17,739 bases of DNA from Chloroflexota bacterium (GTDB lineage: Bacteria > Chloroflexota > Anaerolineae > Anaerolineales > Anaerolineaceae): the NCBI GenBank assembly GCA_023406965.1, contig JAEXTI010000260.1, forward strand, positions 1 to 17,739. Direction: 5' to 3'. Numbering within the stretch: the stretch's first letter is position 1; each line of letters begins with the position of its first letter. The notes beneath the pieces are model-generated. The model did no database searches, had not been told where the DNA came from, and saw nothing but the letters and a program-made list of their open reading frames with translations. Below, in pieces: positions 1 to 7,157 of this stretch. Both the position numbers and the translations under genes were made by a program.

Positions 1-248
1 GCGAATGGGAGCTGTTTGCACGCGCGGCCCGGGCCGTGGACCGCGTGGTGCGCATGGGGTTGGAGAATGTCCTGGTTGTGGCGCACGGCGGGGTGTTGAA
101 TTATGCCTTGCGCACGATGATGGGCGCAGCGCCTTACGGCAACCGCCAGGGCTTCAGCGTGGCGTTTGGCGATACGGGTTATGTGCGGCTGACGTACCAG
201 CCCGACCGGCACATCTGGACGCTGAGGGAGTTGCAGGGGCCGGCTTGA
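1..248 (+). CDS. Histidine phosphatase (phosphoglycerate mutase-like) family protein, 3' end only
   Basis: The open frame runs from the left window edge (first full codon at position 3) to TGA at 246-248, about 81 residues. It contains the C-terminal signature of the histidine phosphatase superfamily: the strand VLVVAHGGVL, whose His is the second catalytic histidine, followed by a short helix and a closing strand (YVRLTYQ). The N-terminal RHG motif with the phosphorylated His lies outside the window, so the substrate cannot be judged. Family members include phosphoglycerate mutases, cobalamin-pathway phosphatases and broad phosphatases. The gene converges on the oxidoreductase at 306-1133, with a hairpin in the 57-bp gap. 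The family call is fairly sure; the precise activity is unknown. Confidence 0.8.
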   Translation, partial: EWELFARAARAVDRVVRMGLENVLVVAHGGVLNYALRTMMGAAPYGNRQGFSVAFGDTGYVRLTYQPDRHIWTLRELQGPA

Positions 249-250
249 GT

Positions 251-298
251 TTGAATAAAAGACCCTAAGGGTTTTCCGTAACCGAAACCCTTAGGGTC
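251..298 (-). terminator. Intrinsic terminator of the oxidoreductase gene (repeat copy 1)
   Basis: A perfect 14-bp inverted repeat (261-274 with 285-298, core GACCCTAAGGGTTT) has a 10-nt loop. On the minus strand it starts 7 nt after the stop codon at 306 and is followed by TTTTATT (260-254), a standard intrinsic terminator layout. In the plus direction it also lies 12 nt after the stop of the phosphatase gene, but no T-run follows there, so termination that way would be weaker. The core is shared with hairpins at 1188-1219 and 1244-1275. Confidence 0.8.
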
Positions 299-305
299 TA
301 GGTTG

Positions 306-1133
306 TCATGCAACCGGCGGGCCCTGGCGGATTCTTTCGATAGCGGCTTCCTCTGATACCGTGAAGAGGGTCTCGATCCACCAGGTGGCGCCTGACTCGG
401 CCAACGGCCCCAGCCTGGCCTGCTGCGCAGCGCGATCGGCGCCGTCTGTGTTGCCGCTGACCACGATGTCAAAGGGCGTGGTGAGGGTGCGGTTGGCAGC
501 CACATAGGCCTGGATGGCGCGGATATCGGCGGCAGACGTCTCTTGTCCCTGGCCCTGCTCGTTCCACACTTCGACGAAGACGCCGTCGGCTTTGAGGACG
601 CGCTCCATCGATTTCATGCGCGGCCAAATGCCCACCACCCACAGGGGGATGCGCGGCTGCTGCACCGGTTTCGGCGGGTAGTGCATCTCGTCCATGGCGG
701 TCAGTTTGAGGTGGAAGTGCTTACCGTCATAATCAAATTGCTTGCGCTGGTAGAGCAGCGTCAGGATGTCGATGGTCTCATCCAACATCTCGGCGCGGGC
801 GTGCTTGTCGGTGATCTCGTCGGGGAAGGCGTACCAGCCCATCCACACGGCCCCGGCGCCCATGCCCAAGATCATGCGCCCGCTGGAGAGGTGATCGAGG
901 GCCAGGGTTTCACTGGCCAGCTTCCAGGGCTTGCGCAACGGCACGGGCACGATCATGGTACCCAGGCGCACGCGGGTGGTGGTCATGGCGGCGGCAGCCA
1001 GGCTGATCATGGGGTCTTCGGTCCAGATGGCGTCGCCGAGGAAGCAGCCATCCCAGCCGGATTCTTCGGCCAGTTGGGCCAGCCGGGCAACCGTGCGCGG
1101 GGTGGTGTAGGGAAAAGAAACACCGAATTTCAT
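306..1133 (-). CDS. LLM-class (luciferase-like) flavin/F420-dependent oxidoreductase
   Basis: This 275-residue protein belongs to the luciferase-like monooxygenase superfamily, a TIM-barrel fold that uses FMN or coenzyme F420. Visible hallmarks are the first strand MKFGVSFP, the segment TRVRLGTMIVPVPLRKPWKLA at about 53-73, LDHLSSGRMILGMGAG at about 79-94, and IPLWVVGIWPRMKSMERVLKADGV at about 162-184. The length is slightly short for the family (usually 280-350). I chose ATG 1133 over the in-frame ATG at 1181 because AGGAGG lies 6 nt upstream of 1133 and family members start with this strand. The substrate cannot be read from sequence, and cofactor choice between F420 and FMN is not certain. 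It has its own promoter-like -10 upstream and a terminator downstream, so it is probably monocistronic and unrelated to the nuo operon. Confidence 0.85.
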   Translation of the reverse strand: MKFGVSFPYTTPRTVARLAQLAEESGWDGCFLGDAIWTEDPMISLAAAAMTTTRVRLGTMIVPVPLRKPWKLASETLALDHLSSGRMILGMGAGAVWMGWYAFPDEITDKHARAEMLDETIDILTLLYQRKQFDYDGKHFHLKLTAMDEMHYPPKPVQQPRIPLWVVGIWPRMKSMERVLKADGVFVEVWNEQGQGQETSAADIRAIQAYVAANRTLTTPFDIVVSGNTDGADRAAQQARLGPLAESGATWWIETLFTVSEEAAIERIRQGPPVA

Positions 1134-1170
1134 GGGGGGCCTCCTAATGAATCTCCAAATGAACAATTTG

Positions 1171-1176
1171 ATTATA
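1171..1176 (-). promoter_or_regulatory. -10 box (TATAAT) of the oxidoreductase gene
   Basis: The minus strand reads a perfect TATAAT, placing a transcription start near 1164 and a leader of about 31 nt with AGGAGG just before ATG 1133. No good -35 exists: at 16-18 bp spacing the hexamers are CCCTTA, ACCCTT and AACCCT, all inside the arm of the hairpin at 1188-1219. The promoter call rests mainly on the -10. Confidence 0.55.
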
Positions 1177-1187
1177 GCCATAATTTA

Positions 1188-1219
1188 GACCCTAAGGGTT
1201 TCGGAAAACCCTTAGGGTC
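1188..1219. repeat. Palindromic repeat copy 2, between the nuo operon and the oxidoreductase gene
   Basis: A perfect 14-bp inverted repeat (1188-1201 with 1206-1219) has a 4-nt loop (CGGA on the plus strand). Its arms are identical to those of the hairpin at 261-298. On the minus strand it is followed by TAAATTATGG rather than a real T-run, so it would be a poor terminator on its own. It could act as a back-up behind the hairpin at 1244-1275 or stabilise the 3' end of the nuo mRNA. Confidence 0.7.
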
Positions 1220-1235
1220 TGATGGGTGACATTCC

Positions 1236-1275
1236 AAACAAAAGGCCCTAAGGTTTGAAGAAAAACCTTAGGGTC
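1236..1275 (-). terminator. Intrinsic terminator of the nuo operon (repeat copy 3)
   Basis: The stem pairs 1244-1256 with 1263-1275 (13 bp, with one G-T pair) around a 6-nt loop. On the minus strand it is followed by TTTTGTTT (1243-1236). It begins 12 nt after the nuoN stop codon. The CCCTAAGG core is shared with the hairpins at 261-298 and 1188-1219, but this copy has one G fewer in the GGG run and a GGC instead of GAC edge. Confidence 0.8.
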
Positions 1276-1287
1276 TCAGAGGAGCGT

Positions 1288-2751
1288 TTACAGCAATCTT
1301 AGGATGGCTTTGGTGGCCAAATCTAGCAGGGGGCCGGGGACGAAGGCCAGCAGCAGGGCTCCCGCCGCGGAGACGATCGCCAGGACGTTGACCCACGGTT
1401 CGCGGCGCGCTTCGGGGTCGCCGGGCTTCATGTACATGACCACCACTACGCGCAGGTAGTAGTAGGCGGAGAGCAGCGAGGTGAGCAGGCCGACCAGGGC
1501 CAGGGCCACCGAACCGCCTTCCAGCGCGGCGCGGAAGATATAGAACTTGCCCCAGAAGCCCAGGGTGAGCGGCACGCCGGTGAACGAGAGCATGGCGATG
1601 GTCATGGCGATGCCCAGCCAGGGATACTTGCGCCCCAGCCCGGCAAAATCGTCAATCATCTGCCCACCGTCCTTGTGCTCCACAGCAGCTACCACGGCCC
1701 AGGCCGCAAAGCTGTTGAAGGCATAGCCCACCATGAAGAATAAAGCCCCTGCCACCGCGTCCGATACCACCTGACCGTTGGCGTAAGGCACAAAAGCCAT
1801 CAGCAGGTAACCCACATTGGCAATGCTAGAATAAGCCAACAGGCGCTTGATGTTGTTTTGCACCACCGCCGCCAGATTGCCGACAATCATGGTCGCGGCG
1901 GCCACAGCTCCCAGCACGGGCGACAGATCCGCCGAGAGGGAGGGGAAAGCCATGACGAACACGCGCAGCAAGGCCGCCAAACCCGCCACCTTGACGCCCA
2001 CGGCCATCCAGCCGGTCACCGGGGTGGGCGCGCCTTGATACACGTCCGGGGCCCACATGTGGAAGGGCACCGCGGAGAGCTTGAAGGCCAGACCGACAAA
2101 GACCATGGCCGCGCCGATGAGGAACAGGGTGGGGTCGACGGGGGCCGATTGGGCCGCGGCAATGATGCCCTGCAGGTCGGTGCGGGCGGTGCCGCCGTAG
2201 ATGAGGGCGATGCCGTAGAGTAAGAAGGCCGAGGAGAACGTGCCCAAGAGGAAGTACTTGAGGGCCGACTCTTCGGAATCGAGGCGCGGGCGGGCCAGCC
2301 CGGCCATGACGTACAAGGGGATGGAGAGCAGTTCCATGGCCAGGAACAGCACAATCAAATCATAGGCCTGCACCAGCAGCATCATGCCCGCGGTCGAGAA
2401 CATCATCAGAACGTAGTACTCGCCGCGCTCCATGCCCATGCGTTTGAGGAAGTCATAGGCCAGGGCGATTCCGGCCAGCGAGCAAGCGATGATGAGCGCG
2501 TTGGCAAACGAGGCAAAGCCATCTAGCACAGCCATGCCATTGAAGGCTACGCGCCCTTCGAGGGCCACCGAGGGCTGCGAGCTGAGGGCCAGGTTGACGC
2601 CCAGCGAGGCCGCCAGGCCCGCCGCAGCCAGCACGGCCGTCCAGCCTTTGCGGGTTTTGGGGATGAACAGGTCAATCACCAGCAGCACCACGGCCCATAC
2701 CACCAGAACCAGCACCGGGAGCAGGGTCACCAGATCGTTAAAGGTCAACAT
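1288..2751 (-). CDS. nuoN: NADH-quinone oxidoreductase subunit N
   Basis: NuoN is one of the three antiporter-like proton-pumping subunits of the complex I membrane arm. The 487-residue protein is almost entirely membrane helices, about 14 by eye. The conserved pumping residues are present: Glu140 in FLAMELLSIPLYVMAG, Lys224 in LAFKLSAVPFHMWAPDVYQGAPTPVT, and Lys254 in VGVKVAGL, matching the spacing of the E. coli protein. I chose ATG 2751 over the upstream in-frame start at 2820: GGAGGTGAGG sits just before it, and the longer version would overlap nuoM and add a charged N-terminal stretch unlike the family. It starts 16 nt after nuoM stops, is the last gene of the operon, and is followed by an intrinsic terminator. 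Confidence 0.96.
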   Translation of the reverse strand: MLTFNDLVTLLPVLVLVVWAVVLLVIDLFIPKTRKGWTAVLAAAGLAASLGVNLALSSQPSVALEGRVAFNGMAVLDGFASFANALIIACSLAGIALAYDFLKRMGMERGEYYVLMMFSTAGMMLLVQAYDLIVLFLAMELLSIPLYVMAGLARPRLDSEESALKYFLLGTFSSAFLLYGIALIYGGTARTDLQGIIAAAQSAPVDPTLFLIGAAMVFVGLAFKLSAVPFHMWAPDVYQGAPTPVTGWMAVGVKVAGLAALLRVFVMAFPSLSADLSPVLGAVAAATMIVGNLAAVVQNNIKRLLAYSSIANVGYLLMAFVPYANGQVVSDAVAGALFFMVGYAFNSFAAWAVVAAVEHKDGGQMIDDFAGLGRKYPWLGIAMTIAMLSFTGVPLTLGFWGKFYIFRAALEGGSVALALVGLLTSLLSAYYYLRVVVVMYMKPGDPEARREPWVNVLAIVSAAGALLLAFVPGPLLDLATKAILRLL

Positions 2752-2767
2752 TTCCCTCACCTCCCGC

Positions 2768-4267
2768 TTAGTGAATTGCCAGCGCGGCTGTTTGAACCAG
2801 CTCGGCCAGGCGCTCGACACTTGGATTAATCAGGTTGAAGAACGGCTGGGGGTACAGGCCGATCCACAAGACGACCAGCAGCACGGGAACCACTGTCAGT
2901 AGTTCGCGCGCGGAGATGTCCTTGAGCCCGCGGTTCTCGTCATGCTTGAGCGGCCCCAGGAACACTTTCTCAAACATCACCAGCAGGTAGACCGCCGCAA
3001 GGATGACGCCCACGGTGGCTACCCCGGCAAACCAGGGGCTGTTGAGCACGGGCGAGGCAAACGAGCCTAACAGGATGGTGAACTCGCCCACAAAGCCGTT
3101 CAGGCCGGGCAAGCCCGCCGATGAGAGCGCCGTGATGAGCATCAACGCGCCCATGACCGGCACGACCTTCCAAATACCGCCGAAAGCGGCCATCTCGCGG
3201 GTGTGGCGGCGCTCATAGAGCATACCGACGATCAAGAACAAGGCGCCGGTGCTGAGGCCGTGATTGACCATCTGCAAGACGCTGCCTGCCAGGGCCTGCG
3301 GGGTGAGGGCGGCAATGCCCAGCATGACAAAGCCCAGGTGGCTGACCGAAGAATAGGCCACCAGCTTCTTCACGTCCGGCTGGCGGAAGGCTACAAACGC
3401 GCCGTAGATGATGCCGATGACCGCCAGAATGGCCAGGTAGGGGGCCGTTTGCACGGCGGCCTCGGGGAAGAGAGGCAGGTTGAAGCGCAGGAAGCCGTAG
3501 GTGCCCATCTTGAGTAGAACGCCGGCCAGAATGACCGAGCCGGCTGTGGGTGCTTCGACGTGGGCGTCGGGCAGCCAGGAATGCAGGGGCCACAGGGGCA
3601 CTTTGATGGCAAAAGCCATGCCAAAGGCCAGATACAACCACAACTGCGCCCCGGCGAACAGCGCGCGCTGCTCAGCCAACTGCGGCAGATTGAAAGTGCC
3701 CGCCGTCAGGCCCAGGTAGAGAATGGCCAGGAGCATGAGCACCGAGCCGAACATGGTGAAGAGGAAGAACTTGACCGCCGCATATACCCGGCGCGCCCCG
3801 CCCCAAATGCCGATGAGGAAGTACATGGGGATGAGGGTGAACTCCCAGAAGATGTAGAAGAGCACCAGGTCTTGCGCCAGGAACACACCCAACATACCCA
3901 CTTCGAGGAGCAGGAAGAAGATGTTGAAGCCCCTGACTTTGTCGGTGATCGCTTCCCAGGTGGAAAGCAGGGCCAGCGGCGTGAGGAAGGTGGTCAGCAG
4001 CACCATCATCAGGCTGATGCCGTCCACGCCCAGGCTGAGGGAGATATCTGCGCCGCCCACCTGCAACCAGGAGATGCGCAGCGTATACTGCAAGTCGGGG
4101 TTTTGCGCATCAAAACCGGGCAGCAAGGCCAGCGACAAGCCGAAGGTCGCCAGAGAGGTGAGCAAGGCCGTCCAGCGAATGGCGCTCTTGTGCTCCTCTT
4201 TCAAGAAGAGGATCACCAGGAACCCAACCAGGGGAGAAGCGGTCAGCAAAAGGAGAATATAGTTCAT
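2768..4267 (-). CDS. nuoM: NADH-quinone oxidoreductase subunit M
   Basis: NuoM is the middle antiporter-like subunit of the complex I membrane arm. The 499-residue length fits the family. Key residues are visible: Glu142 in IFWEFTLIPMYFLIGIWGG, Lys222 in FAIKVPLWPLHSWLPDAHVEAPT, and Lys253 in LLKMGTYGFLR. The ATG at 4267 is preferred over the GTG at 4276: an extended Shine-Dalgarno-like GGCGGTGATC lies just upstream, and the protein then begins with the usual hydrophobic MNYILLLL. The start is 5 nt after the nuoL stop, which lies inside that ribosome binding site, so translation is probably coupled to nuoL. No disruption is seen. Confidence 0.96.
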   Translation of the reverse strand: MNYILLLLTASPLVGFLVILFLKEEHKSAIRWTALLTSLATFGLSLALLPGFDAQNPDLQYTLRISWLQVGGADISLSLGVDGISLMMVLLTTFLTPLALLSTWEAITDKVRGFNIFFLLLEVGMLGVFLAQDLVLFYIFWEFTLIPMYFLIGIWGGARRVYAAVKFFLFTMFGSVLMLLAILYLGLTAGTFNLPQLAEQRALFAGAQLWLYLAFGMAFAIKVPLWPLHSWLPDAHVEAPTAGSVILAGVLLKMGTYGFLRFNLPLFPEAAVQTAPYLAILAVIGIIYGAFVAFRQPDVKKLVAYSSVSHLGFVMLGIAALTPQALAGSVLQMVNHGLSTGALFLIVGMLYERRHTREMAAFGGIWKVVPVMGALMLITALSSAGLPGLNGFVGEFTILLGSFASPVLNSPWFAGVATVGVILAAVYLLVMFEKVFLGPLKHDENRGLKDISARELLTVVPVLLVVLWIGLYPQPFFNLINPSVERLAELVQTAALAIH

Positions 4268-4270
4268 ATC

Positions 4271-4280
4271 GATCACCGCC
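4271..4280 (-). promoter_or_regulatory. Extended ribosome binding site of nuoM
   Basis: The minus strand reads GGCGGTGATC, matching 9 of 10 bases of the full anti-16S complement GGAGGTGATC. It ends 3 nt before ATG 4267. The nuoL stop codon (4275-4273) is embedded in it, so ribosomes finishing nuoL sit on the nuoM initiation site. This decides between the ATG at 4267 and the GTG at 4276. Confidence 0.65.
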
Positions 4281-6261
4281 AGACCAGGTAAGTGAGGATG
4301 AGCACCACGCCCAGCAGCACCGCCAGCGCATAGGAGCGAACGAAGCCGGTTTGCCAGCGGCCCAGGAGCAGGCCCATCGAGCGCATCAACCAGGCCAACC
4401 CGCCGGAGATATTATCGACCACGCCCAAATCGACGGGATTGGCCAGGAAATGCGCCAGGGCTTTGTATGGGCGGACGATCACGGCGTCATAGAGCTCGTC
4501 GATCTTCCATTTGGATTCCATCCAGCCCCACAGCCCGCCCAAGCGCGCGCCGAGCGGATCGACCGTTTGCGCCTTCACAGCCGGCTTACGCCCATACAGC
4601 AGATAGGCCAGGAAGATGCCCACGAGCGCCACCCCCAGCGAAAGGCCCGCTGTGGTAAAGCTGAATTCGGAGGCATGCACCTCCACCAGAGAATGCTCCA
4701 ACCAGTGTTCCAGCGTCCACACGCCGGGGAAGTTGAGCAAACCACCCAGGGCCGCCAGAACGGCCAGGATGACCAGCGGAGTTGTGACAACGGGCTTGCT
4801 TTCCACAGCCGCGCCCGCGGCGCGAGTGCGGCCTGGGCCAAAGAAGATCATCAGCACCTGCCGGCCCATGTAGAAGGCGGTGAAGAACGCCGCCACAACC
4901 AGCATGATGAACACCGGCAGGTTGTCCTTTTGGGCAGCGTGCAGAATTTCATCCTTGGAGAAGAAACCCGCCAGCGGGGCGATGCCCGCCAGGGCCAGCG
5001 CGCCGACCAGGTATACGGCGAAGGTGATCGGCATGCGGCTGCGCAGGCCGCCCATGTTGCGCATATCTTGCGGATCAAAGTGGTGATGGTCACCACCATG
5101 CCCGTAAGCGTGTTCCTGGCCGTGCTCAACGCCCAAAATAACCGAGCCGGCTGCCAGGAAGAGGAGACCCTTGAAGAAGGCATGGGTGGCCAGGTGGAAC
5201 ATGGCGGCCACTTCGGCACCCAGGCCGGCTGCCGCCACCATGAAGCCTAGCTGGCTGACCGTCGAATAGGCCAGCACTTTTTTGATATCATTCTGCGCCA
5301 CTGCGATGGTGGCGGCGAACAGCGCCGTGGCTGCCCCTACCCACATCACCGCAGTCTGCGCCTCGGGCACCAGCATGTATAGCGCCTGCGAGCGGACGAT
5401 CAAGTACACGCCCGCGGTGACCATTGTGGCGGCATGGATCAGCGCCGAAACCGGGGTGGGGCCGGCCATGGCGTCCGGCAGCCACACGTACAGCGGAATC
5501 TGCGCCGATTTGCCGGTGACGCCCAGGAGCATGAAGAGGGTCATGGCCAAGAGTACGCCCGGCGTGGCGGCTGCCAGCGCGGGAGCCTTTTCAAAGACCA
5601 CGGCGAAATCGAGCGAGCCGAAAGAGCGGAACATGAGGAACAGGGCAATGAGCAGGCCGAAGTCGCCGATGCGGTTGACCACAAAGGCCTTCTTGGCAGC
5701 CTGGGCGTTGGCGATGCCGTCCTTGCCCTTTTCAAACCAGAAACCGATCAGCAGGTAAGAGCACAGACCCACGCCTTCCCAACCGACGAAAAGCATGAGG
5801 TAGTTGTCGGCGCTGACCAGGATCATCATGGCGGCGATGAACAGGTTGAGGTAGACGAAGAAGCGGCGGAAACGCCCGGGGTCTTCGTTGTGGCGCACAT
5901 CCTCGCGCATGTAGCCGATGGAGTAGATGTGGATGAGCGTGCCCACCCCGCTGACGATCAGCATCATGGTGACCGAGAGCGTGTCGATGCGGAAGGCCCA
6001 ATCGACGCTGAAATCGCCGATTTGCATCCAGCGCAGGAAGGGCAAGCTGACGGGGTGCGGGTTTTGGGCCAGGGCCACCGCCAGCGCCACCGAGACGGCA
6101 AAAGCCATGCCGGAAGCCAGACTGGCCACCGCGCCCACGCCCCCCTGCTTCATGCGCTTGCCAAAGAGCAGGTTGAACAACAACCCGGCCAATGGCAGGA
6201 ACACCAGCGCGGGGGCCAGGGTGTAAATGGGGTTTAGAGCGATCGTTTCTTCTAGCAGCAT
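4273..6261 (-). CDS. nuoL: NADH-quinone oxidoreductase subunit L
   Basis: NuoL is the distal antiporter-like subunit, which also carries the long lateral helix and C-terminal membrane anchor that brace the membrane arm. The protein has 662 residues. Conserved features: Glu162 in FVGWEGVGLCSYLLIGFW, Lys251 in GVTGKSAQIPLYVWLPDAMAGPTPVSALIHAATMVTAG, and FKGLLFLAAGSVI at about 363-375. A last helix (LLGVVLILTYLVW) ends the protein, as expected for NuoL rather than NuoM or NuoN. GAGGAG lies 5 nt upstream of the ATG, and the gene starts 18 nt after nuoK. A His-rich loop at residues 380-394 (six His in 15) sits where E. coli NuoL has only a short linker before the MGGL motif. Confidence in the subunit is high. 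Confidence 0.96.
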   Translation of the reverse strand: MLLEETIALNPIYTLAPALVFLPLAGLLFNLLFGKRMKQGGVGAVASLASGMAFAVSVALAVALAQNPHPVSLPFLRWMQIGDFSVDWAFRIDTLSVTMMLIVSGVGTLIHIYSIGYMREDVRHNEDPGRFRRFFVYLNLFIAAMMILVSADNYLMLFVGWEGVGLCSYLLIGFWFEKGKDGIANAQAAKKAFVVNRIGDFGLLIALFLMFRSFGSLDFAVVFEKAPALAAATPGVLLAMTLFMLLGVTGKSAQIPLYVWLPDAMAGPTPVSALIHAATMVTAGVYLIVRSQALYMLVPEAQTAVMWVGAATALFAATIAVAQNDIKKVLAYSTVSQLGFMVAAAGLGAEVAAMFHLATHAFFKGLLFLAAGSVILGVEHGQEHAYGHGGDHHHFDPQDMRNMGGLRSRMPITFAVYLVGALALAGIAPLAGFFSKDEILHAAQKDNLPVFIMLVVAAFFTAFYMGRQVLMIFFGPGRTRAAGAAVESKPVVTTPLVILAVLAALGGLLNFPGVWTLEHWLEHSLVEVHASEFSFTTAGLSLGVALVGIFLAYLLYGRKPAVKAQTVDPLGARLGGLWGWMESKWKIDELYDAVIVRPYKALAHFLANPVDLGVVDNISGGLAWLMRSMGLLLGRWQTGFVRSYALAVLLGVVLILTYLVWR

Positions 6262-6279
6262 TTCAACTCCTCGCTCCCG

Positions 6280-6588
6280 CTAGCCCTTGAGAGAATTCAT
6301 CTGATCCAGGTCGATGCTGTGCTTGGTGCGGAAGATTTCCACCATCAAGGCCAGGCCAATGGCCACCTCGGCGGCGGCTACCGTCATGACAAAGAACACC
6401 ACCACCTGGGCGGAAATGTCCTCAAACGACCGGGCAAAGGTGATGAAGGCCAGGTTGCCCGAGTTGAGCATCAACTCCAGCGACATGAACACCACCAGGG
6501 CGTTGCGCTTGAGCAGCACGCCCAAAATGCCCAGGACGAACAGCACCGCCGATAAAGCCAGCAAGTAAGAGACAGGTATCGAGTCCAT
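6280..6588 (-). CDS. nuoK: NADH-quinone oxidoreductase subunit K
   Basis: NuoK is a small membrane-arm subunit, related to MrpC, that links the quinone-proximal part of complex I to the antiporter-like subunits. The 102-residue protein has three hydrophobic helices. The two membrane glutamates needed for coupling in E. coli are present: Glu38 in MSLELMLNSGNLAF and Glu74 in AAAEVAIGLAL. AGGAGG, located in the last codons of nuoJ, precedes ATG 6588, and only 3 nt separate the two genes. A charged C-terminal tail (EIFRTKHSIDLDQMNSLKG) follows the third helix, as is usual in the family. Confidence 0.96.
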   Translation of the reverse strand: MDSIPVSYLLALSAVLFVLGILGVLLKRNALVVFMSLELMLNSGNLAFITFARSFEDISAQVVVFFVMTVAAAEVAIGLALMVEIFRTKHSIDLDQMNSLKG

Positions 6589-6591
6589 GGC

Positions 6592-7134
6592 CTAGCCCTC
6601 CTGATCCGTTTTCTTTCGCAATCCTTCCCGCACCGACGGTTTATCATCGGCCTTGGCTAGCAAAATTGCGCCAACCACGGCTACCAGCAGGATGATGGCA
6701 GTAATTTCCACCGGGAACGCGTACTTGGTGAACAGAATTTTTCCAATCTCAGCCGGAGCGCCGTAGCCTTCGGGCGGAGCCGTGACGGAAGTTAGCAGGG
6801 TGTTTTCACCAATCATCTTGACGCCAAAATCCGCTGTCAGCACGATAGCCAGACCGATGGCGACCAGGCGCTGCCACTTGAGCGATTCTCCGCCCGGAAG
6901 GCGCTCGGCGCCCAGCAGCATGATGACAAACAGGAACAGCACCACCACCGATCCGGCATACACGGTGATTTGCGTCAAGGCGATGAAGGGCGCGCCCAGG
7001 ATAAGGTACAGCACCGCCACCGTGGCAAAGTTGAGTACCAGGAACAGAGCCGCGTAAATGGAACTGCGGGTGATCAACATGCTCACCGCGGTGCCCACCG
7101 CCACAAAGGCCAGAATGAAAAAGACAACCAGCAT
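6592..7134 (-). CDS. nuoJ: NADH-quinone oxidoreductase subunit J
   Basis: NuoJ is a membrane-arm subunit next to NuoA, K and H. The 180-residue protein has five predicted helices. It contains the conserved third-helix segment ALTQITVYAGSVVVLFLFVIMLL, with Tyr59 and Gly61, the region that forms the flexible pi-bulge in complex I structures. The C-terminus is a charged cytoplasmic tail rich in Lys, Arg and Asp. GAGGAG precedes ATG 7134, and there are 23 nt between it and nuoI, the widest gap in the operon. No anomalies are seen. Confidence 0.95.
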   Translation of the reverse strand: MLVVFFILAFVAVGTAVSMLITRSSIYAALFLVLNFATVAVLYLILGAPFIALTQITVYAGSVVVLFLFVIMLLGAERLPGGESLKWQRLVAIGLAIVLTADFGVKMIGENTLLTSVTAPPEGYGAPAEIGKILFTKYAFPVEITAIILLVAVVGAILLAKADDKPSVREGLRKKTDQEG

Positions 7135-7157
7135 CTCTCTCTCCTCTCGTGACCGGC

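Noticed and set aside
301..315. A 5-bp inverted repeat (GGTTG with CAACC) over the stop of the oxidoreductase gene
   Set aside because: Too short to support, and partly coding.
4268..4276. Alternative GTG start for nuoM
   Set aside because: The ATG at 4267 has a 9-of-10 SD match immediately upstream.
3560..4291. A 243-codon plus-strand open frame antisense to nuoM
   Set aside because: Rich in Gln, Glu and His with no domain; a shadow of hydrophobic codons on the other strand.
1288..6261. The L-M-N genes as an Mrp-type antiporter cluster
   Set aside because: No mrpE, F or G genes are present, NuoL has the complex I C-terminal helix, and all peripheral-arm genes are in the same operon.
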